Of a stretch of DNA of 64,000 nt, positions 41,482-51,618 are shown one piece after another. Numbering within the stretch: position 1 is the first letter of the stretch; every line of letters begins with the position of its first letter. Made by a program: the position numbers and the translations under genes. Below the pieces are notes generated by a model. It had not been told where the DNA came from. It worked only from the letters and a program-made list of their open reading frames with translations, and did no database searches. The stretch is from Chryseobacterium sp. IHB B 17019 (GTDB lineage: Bacteria > Bacteroidota > Bacteroidia > Flavobacteriales > Weeksellaceae). The stretch spans positions 3,286,001-3,350,000 of the forward strand of contig NZ_CP013293.1 in the NCBI RefSeq assembly GCF_001456155.1, written 5' to 3'.

Positions 41482-43101
41482 TTAGTTTGTTGTCTGCTGT
41501 TGTAATTGAGGTCCGGAAGCTACCAATTTTTCCCCTTCTTCAGTATTGCAGTACTGATCGAAGTTTTTAATATACCTTGATGCTAAATCCTTCGCTTTTT
41601 CTTCCCATTCAGAAACATCACTATATGTATTTCTAGGATCTAAAATGCCTTCAGAAACGTTCGGTAAAGATGTAGGAATTTCCAAATTCATAATTGGAAT
41701 TCTGGTTTTCGGAGCGTTTTCAATAGATCCGTCAATGATTGCGTCAATAATTGCTCTTGTATCTTTCAAAGAAATTCTCTTTCCTGTACCGTTCCAGCCT
41801 GTGTTAACTAAATAAGCTTTTGCACCGTGTTCTTTCATCTTGCTGATCAAAGTTTTTGAATACATTGTCGGGTGCAATGTCAGGAATGCTTCTCCGAATG
41901 CAGGTGAAAAAGATGGTTGAGGCTCTGTAATTCCTCTTTCAGTTCCCGCTAACTTTGAAGTATATCCGCAAAGAAAGTGGTATTGTGCCTGATCTTCATC
42001 CAAAACAGAAACCGGAGGCAATACCCCGAAAGCATCTGCAGAAAGGTACACTATTTTCTTTGCGTGACCTGCTTTAGAAGGCAGAACGATTTTATTGATA
42101 TGATAAATTGGATAAGAAACCCTTGTGTTCTCAGTGATAGATCCGTCTGTATAATCAGAAATTCCGTTATTTACCACTACGTTTTCAAGAAGAGCATCTC
42201 TTTTAATTGCTCTGAAAATATCCGGCTCTTTTTCAGCAGAAAGGTCAATTACTTTTGCGTAGCAACCACCCTCGTAGTTGAATACACCGTTGTTATCCCA
42301 ACCATGCTCATCATCACCGATCAGGTATCTTTTTGGGTCTGCTGACAAAGTTGTTTTCCCTGTCCCCGAAAGTCCGAAGAAAAGAGCAACATCTCCCTCT
42401 TCACCTACGTTTGCAGAACAGTGCATAGAAGCCATACCCTTCAATGGAAGGTAATAATTCATCATGGCGAACATCCCTTTTTTCATTTCTCCACCATACC
42501 AAGTCCCTCCGATGATCTGAAGTTTTTCAGTAAGGTTGAACATTACGAAGTTTTCAGAATGTAATCCCTGTGCTTCCCAGTTCGGGTTCGTCGTTTTAGA
42601 ACCATTGATTACTGTGAAATCCGGCTCGCCAAAATTTTCTAATTCATAATGAGAAGGACGGATGAACATATTTGTAACGAAATGCGCCTGCCAAGCCACT
42701 TCAACAATAAATCTTACTTTTAGTCTCGTGTCTGTATTTGTTCCGCAGAATGCATCTACTACATAAATTTTATTAGCCGTAGAAAGCTGACCCAACACTA
42801 ATTCTTTACAAGACTGGAATATTTCCGAAGTAGTAGGAAGGTTTACCTTACCATCCCAGAAAATTGTGTCTTTTGTAACATCATCCTGAACAATGTATCT
42901 ATCTTTAGGTGAACGACCTGTGAAAATTCCTGTTTTTACTGATACTGCTCCAGATTCCGTAAGCTCAGCTTTCTCAAATCCTTGATTTTCAGGAGAAACT
43001 TCAGCCTGATACAATTCTTCATACGAAGGATTATAAATTATTTCATAGTCTCCTTTAATCCCTAATTTTTCTAAATCTTGGATGATTTTAGCGTTTTTCA
43101 T
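41482..43101 (-). CDS. pckA: Phosphoenolpyruvate carboxykinase (ATP)
   Basis: 539 residues, the standard length. Makes PEP from oxaloacetate with ATP, opening gluconeogenesis. Motifs: [10 protein letters not shown] substrate site, [13 protein letters not shown], the P-loop [17 protein letters not shown] metal site, and [20 protein letters not shown]. The C-terminal tail ends Gln-Gln-Gln-Thr-Thr-Asn. A -7 match lies 35 bases above the start. Confidence 0.97.
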   Translation of the reverse strand: MKNAKIIQDLEKLGIKGDYEIIYNPSYEELYQAEVSPENQGFEKAELTESGAVSVKTGIFTGRSPKDRYIVQDDVTKDTIFWDGKVNLPTTSEIFQSCKELVLGQLSTANKIYVVDAFCGTNTDTRLKVRFIVEVAWQAHFVTNMFIRPSHYELENFGEPDFTVINGSKTTNPNWEAQGLHSENFVMFNLTEKLQIIGGTWYGGEMKKGMFAMMNYYLPLKGMASMHCSANVGEEGDVALFFGLSGTGKTTLSADPKRYLIGDDEHGWDNNGVFNYEGGCYAKVIDLSAEKEPDIFRAIKRDALLENVVVNNGISDYTDGSITENTRVSYPIYHINKIVLPSKAGHAKKIVYLSADAFGVLPPVSVLDEDQAQYHFLCGYTSKLAGTERGITEPQPSFSPAFGEAFLTLHPTMYSKTLISKMKEHGAKAYLVNTGWNGTGKRISLKDTRAIIDAIIDGSIENAPKTRIPIMNLEIPTSLPNVSEGILDPRNTYSDVSEWEEKAKDLASRYIKNFDQYCNTEEGEKLVASGPQLQQQTTN

Positions 43102-43135
43102 TTTACTTATATTTTCTATTTCTTTTTGGATTCAA

Positions 43136-43143
43136 CAAAATTA
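43136..43143 (-). promoter_or_regulatory. -7 element for pckA
   Basis: On the minus strand TAATTTTG matches TAnnTTTG, 35 bases above the ATG. No -33 match was seen. Confidence 0.4.
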
Positions 43144-43227
43144 ATATTAATTAATTGTTAAAGGTGGTTTAAATATAATGATATAAGTCAGAATGACAAA
43201 TAAAAAAACGGTTTTGTAAAATATTGA

Positions 43228-44133
43228 TTATAAATTAATTATATCATACCATTCAAAAATAGTAGTAAAATCTTTTCCCCAAAAATAGTCCTTAAACCCT
43301 GCAAATTTTGAGCTCATGACAAAATCTCCACCCCATGCGCCCAAACTTTTGACAAAAACCGGACAATCATTGAAAAACCTGGCCTTAACTGTAGGAATTT
43401 CAAGAAAATTTGATATTTTTTGCTCATGAACTAACATTAATTCGGAAAAATTCTCCAATTCGTTGCATAACAAAATATTTCTTGTAAGATCCGAAAATTC
43501 ATCAACCAGTTTTTGAGACTTCTTTTTTGACTTGTAAAAATTGATTCCCTCGCGACTATCTTGCTTTTGATTTAAATGAATAAAAATAAGCTCATTTTTA
43601 AAGGAAGGATTAAAATTTACTCTCTCATATTTGATCTCGGGTTTGCTTTGAAAAAGGACGGCAGATTTTTCTTTTGCCACGGCAATATCATAACCGCTTC
43701 CTCCCAAACTGATGGAATTTAAATGAAAAGGATCAATTTGAGCCCATTCTCCAAGGTTGTTCATCAAAGTCGAACTGCTTCCAAGACCATAATCGGCAGG
43801 AAACTGAAGGTTGGTTTTTAAATAGTAAGAATTTGTGCCCTTGAATTTAGTTTCAGAAAGACTCTGAACGTTTTTTAAGGTTTTAAGGATAAATTCGGCA
43901 CTGGAAATGATGTTGGTTTCTAAGATCTGCCAATTTTCGTAATCGATGACAGCTTTCAACCATAATTTGTTTTGATGATAGGCTTCCCAGAAGATCAACG
44001 ACTTCCCGTCTTCCTTTTCATCAAAGAAAAACTCTTGTCCCAGCTTGGTTGGTACCGCAAGGACAAGAGCTCCGTCAATAGCGAAATATTCTGAAGTAAG
44101 CATCAGCTTTCCCGGTGAAAATATCTCGCCCAT
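43228..44133 (-). CDS. GYDIA-family GHMP kinase
   Basis: 301 residues. Belongs to the galactokinase/homoserine/mevalonate/phosphomevalonate kinase superfamily. It has a GHMP P-loop (PADYGLGSSSTLMNNL, about 116-131) and the name motif SGYDIAVAKEKSAVLF. The N-terminus SPGKLMLTSEYFAIDGALVL is typical of mevalonate kinases, where GEYAVL-like sequence is replaced here by SEYFAI. Substrate unproven, possibly mevalonate-related. 12 bases after the fabD stop, so in one operon. Confidence 0.88.
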   Translation of the reverse strand: MGEIFSPGKLMLTSEYFAIDGALVLAVPTKLGQEFFFDEKEDGKSLIFWEAYHQNKLWLKAVIDYENWQILETNIISSAEFILKTLKNVQSLSETKFKGTNSYYLKTNLQFPADYGLGSSSTLMNNLGEWAQIDPFHLNSISLGGSGYDIAVAKEKSAVLFQSKPEIKYERVNFNPSFKNELIFIHLNQKQDSREGINFYKSKKKSQKLVDEFSDLTRNILLCNELENFSELMLVHEQKISNFLEIPTVKARFFNDCPVFVKSLGAWGGDFVMSSKFAGFKDYFWGKDFTTIFEWYDIINL

Positions 44134-44145
44134 ATTTTTTTCTGA

Positions 44146-45021
44146 TTAAATTGCAGAAGCAACGTCTACAGAACCGTCAATTTTCTTGATCAATCCCTGA
44201 AGTGTTTTTCCAGGGCCTACTTCTAAGAAGTTTGTAGCGCCGTCTTTAATCATATTTTGTACAGATTGCGTCCATTTTACGGGACCTGTCAACTGTGCAA
44301 TAAGATTTTGTTTGATTTCATCAGGATCCGTTACAGCCGTAGTTGTAATATTCTGATAAACAGGAATTGTAGCATTTCTGAATTTTGTCTGCTCAATCGC
44401 TGCCGCCAATCTTTCTTGTGCAGGCTGCATCAATGGAGAATGAAATGCTCCGTTTACAGGCAATAACAAAGCTCTTTTGGCTCCGGCTTCTTTTAATTTT
44501 GCGCAAGCTTCTTCTACAGCAGCTGTTTCTCCGGAAATCACCAATTGTCCGGGACAATTGTAATTTGCAGGAACTACGATTCCGTTGATTTGTGCGCAAA
44601 TTTCTTCAACCTTAGCATCTTCCAATCCTAAAATTGCGGCCATTGAACTTGGATTGGCATCACAAGCTGCCTGCATTGCTTTTGCTCTTTCGGAAACCAG
44701 TTTCAGCCCATCATTAAAAGATAAAACACCATTGGCAACCAACGCTGAAAATTCGCCTAAAGAATGTCCTGCAACCATTTCAGCTCCAAGACCGTTTACT
44801 GCTTTCAGTGCAGCAACAGAGTGTATAAAAATTGATGGTTGGGTAACTTCGGTTTTTTTAAGATCTTCGTCCGCCCCGTTGAACATTATGGAAAGGATAT
44901 CAAACCCTAAAATTTCGTTGGCAGATTCCATTAAGTCCTTTACGTCTTTTCTAGAATCATACAATTCTTTTCCCATTCCTACGAACTGAGAACCCTGCCC
45001 AGGAAATACAAGTGCTTTCAT
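44146..45021 (-). CDS. fabD: Malonyl-CoA:ACP transacylase
   Basis: 291 residues. Loads malonate onto acyl carrier protein for fatty-acid synthesis. Signatures: VFPGQGSQFVGMG at the start, the nucleophile serine in GHSLGEFSALVA, the catalytic His in GAFHSPLM, and FLEVGPGKTLQGL at the end. First gene of an operon with the GYDIA kinase. An exact -7 match lies 22 bases above the ATG. Confidence 0.97.
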   Translation of the reverse strand: MKALVFPGQGSQFVGMGKELYDSRKDVKDLMESANEILGFDILSIMFNGADEDLKKTEVTQPSIFIHSVAALKAVNGLGAEMVAGHSLGEFSALVANGVLSFNDGLKLVSERAKAMQAACDANPSSMAAILGLEDAKVEEICAQINGIVVPANYNCPGQLVISGETAAVEEACAKLKEAGAKRALLLPVNGAFHSPLMQPAQERLAAAIEQTKFRNATIPVYQNITTTAVTDPDEIKQNLIAQLTGPVKWTQSVQNMIKDGATNFLEVGPGKTLQGLIKKIDGSVDVASAI

Positions 45022-45042
45022 GTATTAATTTAAAATATTTTG

Positions 45043-45050
45043 CAAATATA
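45043..45050 (-). promoter_or_regulatory. -7 element for fabD
   Basis: On the minus strand TATATTTG, exact TAnnTTTG, close to the ATG; leader of roughly 15-20 bases. Confidence 0.5.
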
Positions 45051-45089
45051 AATATAATGTTAACAATATTGTAAAGCGATTACATCATT

Positions 45090-47033
45090 TTAAGGAACTA
45101 ATCTAATCACCCGGTAACCCGTATTTACGTAAGCACCATTTGCTTTAGACTTTACAAACTCAAATTTTGTGGCCAGCTGAGTCTGAACTTTATTCATTTG
45201 TTTAAAAATCTCTCCTTTTTTGTTTTCTCTGGTCAACATGTCATTCACAACGTCGAAACCTACGATTGCATATTTCGGAGGAGTTTTACAGTATTTACTT
45301 TTATATGCGGCAAGAATTTCTTTCTCAAAGCTGCCTTCCGTATTGATCTTTCTATCCATCAGGTAAACCAGATTTGCCTGGCTCAGATCATCTACTTTTT
45401 TCTCAAAAACAGGTACATAATGCATACTGAATGCTTTTACTCCCTGAACTTCTTTAGACAAAGCAATTACCTTATTGGCAAAAGCCTCACCAAGCGCATC
45501 ATTGTCACTTGCCAAAATAGCGATCACCGGAGCAGACTGCCCTGTCATCATATTATTATCAAGCTGAATGTCTGTTGCAGAATTTACAATCGTAACATTC
45601 GGGTTTTTTAATGTTTTTTCAAGACCTGCTTTGATATAATTGGCATTTTCCTTTTTAGAATCAGCAACTACATAGATTTTCTGGTCTGAATATGCCGCTT
45701 TTACTTCTTCAACAATTTTATCAGCGTATGTCTGATCATTGGTTTCTACGATAATCAAATTACTGTAGCCGTATAATTCCGGAGAGTTTGCAAAAGGTGC
45801 AACAATCGGAATTTTTTGATTTTTTGTAAAATCTAAAACGTCAACAACATTCGACTTAAAGAAAGGCCCGATAATCAAATCTGTATTATCAGGATTTATT
45901 TGTGTCATAGAATTTCGGAACGAAGCTTCATTTCCGGAATCCACGATTTTTATATCTAATTTCTGTCCGTTTCTGGCATTTCTTTCAATGGCAAGTTTAG
46001 CCCCCGTAAGGAAATCCATTGCCATGGTTCTGTATTGAGTTTCATTGGTACTGTACCCGAAAGGCAGCATCAAAACAACACTCAGCGCATCACCGCTTTT
46101 CTTTACATAAGCAGGATCAAGCTTTTTGATTCTTAAAACCATTCCTGTTTTCAAACCGTGAGATAAATCCGGATTAAGAGCAATTAATTCATCAATTGAA
46201 ATCCCGAATTTATTAACAATAGAGAAAACGGTATCGCCCTGCTGAACGGTATATGTCACATAATCATCAGCCGTCGCAGTATTTGCGGAAACAGAAGGCT
46301 TTTCGTTTCCGGAATCCATTTTTTCTTTTGAACTGACAGGTTCTGAAACGGTATTGATATTTGATGTATTTGATTTTTTGACATTAATTTTTTCGCCCGG
46401 TTTTAAACCTTTTTCTTCCAATCCGGGGTTCAAAGCAAACAGCTCTTCTTTTGTAATGTCAAATTGTTTTGAGATTCTGTAATAATTATCTTTTGGCTGA
46501 ACTATATATTCTCCTTCTGAAGCTACTGCAGCCGGAGTTTCAGTGACTGTTTCAACCGGTTTTGTTGTTGCAGGCATGGTTGCAGTTACGGCCTGTTGCT
46601 GATCTCCACCATATTTTTTGATGCTTTCCAGCGGCAGAGCGATTTCATCCCCTATTTTCATATGAGAATCAAGCTCAGGATTCAGTTTTCTAAGATCAGT
46701 TTCCGAAATTTTGTATTGTTTGGTGATTCCGTAGATTGTCTGCTTCGGCTGAAGAATAATTTTCCCAATCTGAGAGCTTCCGGAAGCTTTTGTGGAAACG
46801 GCAGCTTTTGGAACTGAAGCAGAACCTTTGTCATTTTTAACGGTCAGAATATCTCCGATCGCCAATTTGCCATCTTTTACATTTGGATTGAGTTTCAGCA
46901 ATTCATCTACAGTTAATCCGTACTTTTTTGCAATATTATAGGGAGTGTCACCCTTTATAACGGTGTGCAACTTCTGAGCAGATACACCCAAAACCATACA
47001 TAAACTGGATAGAATAAAAAACCTCTTTATCAT
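45090..47033 (-). CDS. LysM-repeat protein fused to a periplasmic-binding-like domain
   Basis: 647 residues with a signal peptide (FILSSLCMVLGVSA, then QKL). Four LysM domains start at about 18, 92, 170 and 260; each has the run of VxxGDTxxxIAKKYG, LNP and IGDxL (for example YTVQQGDTVFSIVNKFG). The C-terminal half (about 320-640) resembles a type I periplasmic-binding fold as in branched-chain amino-acid receptors, with VVLMLPFGYS and LIIGPFFKSNV. LysM should hold it on peptidoglycan. Ligand unknown; possibly wall surveillance or lipoprotein/amidase control rather than transport, since no permease genes are near. Confidence 0.88.
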   Translation of the reverse strand: MIKRFFILSSLCMVLGVSAQKLHTVIKGDTPYNIAKKYGLTVDELLKLNPNVKDGKLAIGDILTVKNDKGSASVPKAAVSTKASGSSQIGKIILQPKQTIYGITKQYKISETDLRKLNPELDSHMKIGDEIALPLESIKKYGGDQQQAVTATMPATTKPVETVTETPAAVASEGEYIVQPKDNYYRISKQFDITKEELFALNPGLEEKGLKPGEKINVKKSNTSNINTVSEPVSSKEKMDSGNEKPSVSANTATADDYVTYTVQQGDTVFSIVNKFGISIDELIALNPDLSHGLKTGMVLRIKKLDPAYVKKSGDALSVVLMLPFGYSTNETQYRTMAMDFLTGAKLAIERNARNGQKLDIKIVDSGNEASFRNSMTQINPDNTDLIIGPFFKSNVVDVLDFTKNQKIPIVAPFANSPELYGYSNLIIVETNDQTYADKIVEEVKAAYSDQKIYVVADSKKENANYIKAGLEKTLKNPNVTIVNSATDIQLDNNMMTGQSAPVIAILASDNDALGEAFANKVIALSKEVQGVKAFSMHYVPVFEKKVDDLSQANLVYLMDRKINTEGSFEKEILAAYKSKYCKTPPKYAIVGFDVVNDMLTRENKKGEIFKQMNKVQTQLATKFEFVKSKANGAYVNTGYRVIRLVP

Positions 47034-47070
47034 AGTCGATAATTATATTTACAAAAATACTTCTTTAAAA

Positions 47071-48657
47071 TTAAATGGCAACAATTATTAGTTTTGACTC
47101 CGTAATTTCCATTTCTTCTAAACAAGTTTCGAGCCACGAATATCCATGATCTGCGAAAAATACACTAAAATTATAAACCCTTTCCTGCCAATTCTTAGAA
47201 GGATGTACATCTAAAAAAAGATTTTCCAGTCTTTCCAACATTTCGTTTTGTTTTATTTTTTCTGCATGAAGAAGGCGTTTTTTCATTCTTTTAAAAGATT
47301 TCAACTGCCTTACTTCTTCTGCCTTCACCATATTTCCGAAAGACTTTTCAGTGGTTTCTGCGAGTGCTTTCAGCTCTGAAAAGTTATTAATTAAAAAATT
47401 TTCTTTTTCTTCCAATACAGCAAGAACAGGATTATCCTCTAATATTTTATTGTTTGTAATAGTTGTAAAATTTTGGAAAAAATCTTCAATTTTAAGATGT
47501 AACCGCTCAATTTTCCCCAATGTTTTTTCTTTTAAAAATAACATTGAATTTCTCGGAATCAAAATAGGGAAAGGAATATTGATTTTTGAAAAATAATCTT
47601 TCAGCTCCAGCCAGTACATAATTTCGGCATTTCCACCGATGTAGGCCAGATTTGGCAAAACTGTTTCCTGATAAACCGGACGCATCAATGCATTCGGGCT
47701 GAATTTTTCAGGATAATTTTCCAATTCGTTTAAAATTTCTTCCTGAGTGAATTGAATATTTTTGTCGACAATACTATATTTATTTCCGTCAAAATCAATC
47801 CTGTCTCTTGTTTCAGACAGATAAAAAAGGTTTATTTCCCGTGGATTTACCTGTACTTTTCCGTATTTCTCCGTTAAGAACTCTACTTTTTCCTTTGAAG
47901 TTTTATAAAGGCTGGAATGTAAAAGCTCGTCTTTAAAAGTTTGTTTAATTTCATTTTTAAGCTCTTTGGAATCTCCATCCAGAATTAACAACCCAAACTC
48001 CGAAAATAGTCTGTTGACCAAAATTTTAATTGCTTCCGTAAGAGTATTTCCTGTTTTGTAGGCTTCTTTTAACATTAAAATCAGTTCCGTTCCAAAAACA
48101 AAATCTTTAAATTCCTTTTCAAATTCAGAAATAAAAAATGTATCGTTGATCTTAATTCTTCCAACCGCCCCACCTGATTTTTCGTTGGTCTCGTAATAAT
48201 TATCCTCTGTTTTAAAATGATTGATCTCTGCAAAATCATGATCTTCAGAGGCCATCCAATAGACAGGGATAAAATTAAAATCCGGAAAATTCTCCTTTAA
48301 ATAAGAACAGGTTTTAATGGTCTGTAAAATTTTATACACAAAGAACACGGGGCCTGAAAACAAATTCAGCTGATGTCCGGTTGTAATCGTAAAAGCATTG
48401 GGAAGCTTTAAATTCTCAATATTTTCCTTCTGTCTGGAAGAAAGGTCAAGGCCCGAAAGCTGATCTTCCAAGGTTTCAGACAAAACATTTCTTTGATTTT
48501 GCGTGAAAGAATTCTGCTTCAGATGAATCTGTTTTATAACATGATCTAAAGAAAATGTGTTTTCTTCAAACCCCTCAATTTTTTGATTTAAAAAATCTTT
48601 TATTAGCTGAGGAATGCTTTCTATATTTTGAAATGATATTTTATTAATCGTTTTCAA
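47071..48657 (-). CDS. bshC: Bacillithiol biosynthesis cysteine-adding enzyme
   Basis: 528 residues, family length. Last step of bacillithiol synthesis: joins cysteine to GlcN-malate. Features: TTGHQLNLFSGPVFFVYKIL near 95-115, FIPVYWMASEDHDFAEINH, and YIGGNAEIMYWLELKDYF near 340. The C-terminal part has a helical, coiled-coil dimer region. So the organism probably uses bacillithiol as its small thiol. Confidence 0.94.
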   Translation of the reverse strand: MKTINKISFQNIESIPQLIKDFLNQKIEGFEENTFSLDHVIKQIHLKQNSFTQNQRNVLSETLEDQLSGLDLSSRQKENIENLKLPNAFTITTGHQLNLFSGPVFFVYKILQTIKTCSYLKENFPDFNFIPVYWMASEDHDFAEINHFKTEDNYYETNEKSGGAVGRIKINDTFFISEFEKEFKDFVFGTELILMLKEAYKTGNTLTEAIKILVNRLFSEFGLLILDGDSKELKNEIKQTFKDELLHSSLYKTSKEKVEFLTEKYGKVQVNPREINLFYLSETRDRIDFDGNKYSIVDKNIQFTQEEILNELENYPEKFSPNALMRPVYQETVLPNLAYIGGNAEIMYWLELKDYFSKINIPFPILIPRNSMLFLKEKTLGKIERLHLKIEDFFQNFTTITNNKILEDNPVLAVLEEKENFLINNFSELKALAETTEKSFGNMVKAEEVRQLKSFKRMKKRLLHAEKIKQNEMLERLENLFLDVHPSKNWQERVYNFSVFFADHGYSWLETCLEEMEITESKLIIVAI

Positions 48658-48683
48658 CTTTTTTATTCTTGTTTTTAATTTTT

Positions 48684-48717
48684 AAACTTCGTCAAAAATT
48701 TTAAACTTTGACAAAGT
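48684..48717. repeat. AAACTTTGTCAAA-type palindromic unit
   Basis: AAACTTCGTCAAA (48684-48696), then ACTTTGACAAAGT (48705-48717), the second a perfect palindrome around the central A. Sits between bshC and the porin gene; a dispersed-repeat candidate. Confidence 0.4.
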
Positions 48718-48737
48718 GCCCCTGAATAATCAGGTTA

Positions 48738-50669
48738 TTAGTTGAACAAATACCAAACAATCCCAATATTTAACCTGAAATCATAGGTTGGATAACTTGG
48801 AAACGCATAGGCTTTATTATGTGAAAGTACGGTTCCGATCTGTTGTCCCTCGATGAAGAAGAACATTTTTTTAACCTTCATATTAAAATAAATATCTGCG
48901 ATCGGTTGTCCGCCGATTGAAAATGAATTGGTTCCGGGTAAAATATATTCATTAAGAATCGGGAAGTATTCTCTTGAGGCGAATTTTGAGAAATAATACA
49001 CCTTTATTCCGGCCTGAATTTCTGCAGCATTTTTAAACGCTTTTGTCTGATAAAAGAAATTAGCACGGCCAATAAAGCTTGGCATTGGCATAAGTTCTTT
49101 GTTTGTAAGCGCATTCTGGAACTGCAATCTTGTATTTAGATGAAAACGGCTGTAGCTAAAAGTGGCATCTCCTCCGATCTGAGAAATATTTAATGAACTA
49201 TCGCTTTGACGCGGCATTGCACCCGCATCGAAATAGGTGTAATTGTCGATCCTGAAGTAATTGGCAAATAATTCTGTTTTAAACCATTTCAGATTGATGT
49301 TTCCGCCGATTTCTGTAATTGTTTGATTCTGGGCATTTTGAAGGTAATAATTGAAATTATTATAAACAGAGGTGTTCAGTAAGTAATTGAAAGATGGGTA
49401 AGCACTTTGGAAGTTTACTTTGGCATTGACAAAATAGTCTTTAATGGGCTCGAATCTCACATTATTGGTGGTTTTTACGTACGTCCCGAATTCGCTTCCG
49501 TTGGAAAATTCTAAGAATGAATTTAACTGAATTTTGTCAAAAAGTTTAATTTGTAAATTCCCAACTGCCCCGATTCTGTTTTCTTTTATTTCCGTCGGAA
49601 TTTCTAAAAGTGGTAAAACAATCTCACTGCTTCCAAATTTTAACATCTGATACCTGACTCCGGCATCAAGTTTAAATTTTTCATTGTCCCAAACCAAACT
49701 AACGGTATTGCTGAAGTTGTCTGAATATTTTTTGGTTGTAAACGGAGCTCCATTCACAAGTTCAGCCGGAATATCATACCAATACGTTTCCTGCGAATTT
49801 TGTGAATAATAGTATTTATTTCCCTGATGAGAAATCGTATGTCTTATTTTAAAAGGAATTTTTTCTGATTTGAACGGTGCAAACTGATGCGTCAAATAAT
49901 ATCTCCTGTAAGAAAACTGCGAGCTTGATCCTTCCAGATTCACCTGCATATTCTGCCTATTTCTGGAGTTGCTGTCGCCATTTTGAAATAAACTATCAAC
50001 CGCGATACCTCCATTTTCCTGATTATTTACATTTTGATGCAGATAATGGGCAAATAATTCATAGTTCCCGCTTTTGGAAACATAATGCCCGGAAAATAAA
50101 GTATTATTATTGGCTGCTAAGGAATTTCTATACATGCCTTGTGATCGCAATCCCATATATTCCAAAGCAAAATTGAACCTTTTACCTATATTTTGGGTGT
50201 AAGTTGATTTTAAGGCTGCCCCGTTTTTCATTGCATTATGGTAAATGAAAGTTGCCGTCGGGGTTTTTACATCATAATAATGGATATCATTAACGCTTAA
50301 AATTCCGTAGGATTTATTAGTTGGCAGCAACGCCAAATTTTGTTCGGCATTTACCTCATACGACAATGGATTAAACCCCGCTCCTATATTCGCAGGCTGA
50401 GTTCTTCCAAAGTTGTCCTTATTATTATACTGCGAAAAGATATAAGTTTTATCAAAAGTCATCACCGTATCAAATACTTTTTTCTCAGAAAACTGTGTCT
50501 GATACTGATAGTCGTTAATTGTAGGCTTAAATATTTTTAAAGAGTCTTTCTTTCCGGAATCAATGACCAAAGTGTCTTCTTTAGGAAGCTTATTGGAGTC
50601 TGTTTTATTGACAACCTGTGCCTGAGCCGTAAGACCGAAGAAAAGTATTATTGAAAGGATGTATTTCAT
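48738..50669 (-). CDS. Putative outer-membrane porin
   Basis: 643 residues with a signal peptide (YILSIILFFGLTAQA, then QVV). After an acidic and basic linker the sequence becomes a series of amphipathic beta strands with aromatic belts (for example YRIDNYTYFDAG, YLTHQFAPFKS), ending with an aromatic strand FRLNIGIVWYLFN. It fits the Bacteroidota putative-porin family (Porin_10 type). Substrate unknown. Single gene; the sequence on both sides is AT-rich. Confidence 0.85.
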   Translation of the reverse strand: MKYILSIILFFGLTAQAQVVNKTDSNKLPKEDTLVIDSGKKDSLKIFKPTINDYQYQTQFSEKKVFDTVMTFDKTYIFSQYNNKDNFGRTQPANIGAGFNPLSYEVNAEQNLALLPTNKSYGILSVNDIHYYDVKTPTATFIYHNAMKNGAALKSTYTQNIGKRFNFALEYMGLRSQGMYRNSLAANNNTLFSGHYVSKSGNYELFAHYLHQNVNNQENGGIAVDSLFQNGDSNSRNRQNMQVNLEGSSSQFSYRRYYLTHQFAPFKSEKIPFKIRHTISHQGNKYYYSQNSQETYWYDIPAELVNGAPFTTKKYSDNFSNTVSLVWDNEKFKLDAGVRYQMLKFGSSEIVLPLLEIPTEIKENRIGAVGNLQIKLFDKIQLNSFLEFSNGSEFGTYVKTTNNVRFEPIKDYFVNAKVNFQSAYPSFNYLLNTSVYNNFNYYLQNAQNQTITEIGGNINLKWFKTELFANYFRIDNYTYFDAGAMPRQSDSSLNISQIGGDATFSYSRFHLNTRLQFQNALTNKELMPMPSFIGRANFFYQTKAFKNAAEIQAGIKVYYFSKFASREYFPILNEYILPGTNSFSIGGQPIADIYFNMKVKKMFFFIEGQQIGTVLSHNKAYAFPSYPTYDFRLNIGIVWYLFN

Positions 50670-50754
50670 GCTAATTTTTGTTATTACAAAATCGGACGGT
50701 TTTTTAAAGTTGCCCGAATTTTGTAAAGCAAAAATAAGAAATAATGGGGAATAA

Positions 50755-50780
50755 AAAACCCCGTCGCGGGACGGGGTTTT
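50755..50780 (-). terminator. Strong terminator of the second susCD operon
   Basis: Perfect arms AAAACCCCGTC (50755-50765) and GACGGGGTTTT (50770-50780), loop GCGG, A and T runs on both sides. Confidence 0.9.
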
Positions 50781-50798
50781 TATTATGAATAAAAAAAT

Positions 50799-51599
50799 TT
50801 ATATTCCTTGGAAAACCTCTTTCTGATTTCCAAAAGTTCCTGCAGTAACAAAGTAATTCATGTATACTGTAAGCTTTCTAGTACAAGGATTGAAGATTGA
50901 AATTAAAGTAGCATCAGTAGATGCCTTTGCTTTAATCATTCCATAAGTTGGATGAAGAGTTCCTGTTTCTTGTTCAGGCACACTAACAACAAAAGTTTCA
51001 GGGTTATAATTTAACACTAAATCTATCCCTATATCCCAAAAATCTTTTACTAAAATTTGGTTAGCCACTGTACTTTCCACGATTTGGTATGTACCTCCAG
51101 GACCTGCATTCCACCAAGTTTCTGTATTTGTAAAATCTCCTACAAAGTAAGATATAGGACAAGTTAATGATACATCTAGTGTAAATTCATTATTAAATGC
51201 TGCAATTGGCAAAGATGAAGATTCTAGTCTGAAAACTGCTTTTTTCCCACTTTGAACTGCTCCAGCTTCTAACAATTTTACAACAAATTTACCCATTGTT
51301 TCACCATTTGAAAGCTCATCAGTTGCATTTACAATTTGGAAATCTGTTCCTAATACTGCTGTGGATTTAGCCTGATCAAAAACTAATTTAACCTGGTGAC
51401 TTCCTTCTACTCCCTTAAGAACTCCGTAGTTAATATCAAAGTCAGAAGATGTAGAGCCTGCTACAACAAAAGCGCTAGCAGTGGTTCCTTTATTAAACTG
51501 TACAAAAGAATCCCCATCATAGTAAGGCTCCTCCTCTTGTTTACATGAAGCAAGAAGTACCGTAATAAAAAGAAATATTATTTTTGAAAAATTTTTCAT
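50799..51599 (-). CDS. Surface lipoprotein of the second SusCD operon
   Basis: 266 residues with lipobox LLASC (signal KIIFLFITVLLASC). The mature part is beta-rich with Calx-beta/Ig-like strands early (SSDFDINYGVLKGVEGSHQV), then a second domain with FTNTETWWNAGPGGTYQIVE. It follows SusD by 19 bases. Lipoproteins in this place usually bind the same ligand as SusD or extend the surface complex. No specific family recognised. Confidence 0.8.
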   Translation of the reverse strand: MKNFSKIIFLFITVLLASCKQEEEPYYDGDSFVQFNKGTTASAFVVAGSTSSDFDINYGVLKGVEGSHQVKLVFDQAKSTAVLGTDFQIVNATDELSNGETMGKFVVKLLEAGAVQSGKKAVFRLESSSLPIAAFNNEFTLDVSLTCPISYFVGDFTNTETWWNAGPGGTYQIVESTVANQILVKDFWDIGIDLVLNYNPETFVVSVPEQETGTLHPTYGMIKAKASTDATLISIFNPCTRKLTVYMNYFVTAGTFGNQKEVFQGI

Positions 51600-51618
51600 A
51601 ACATTATTATTTTAAAAA

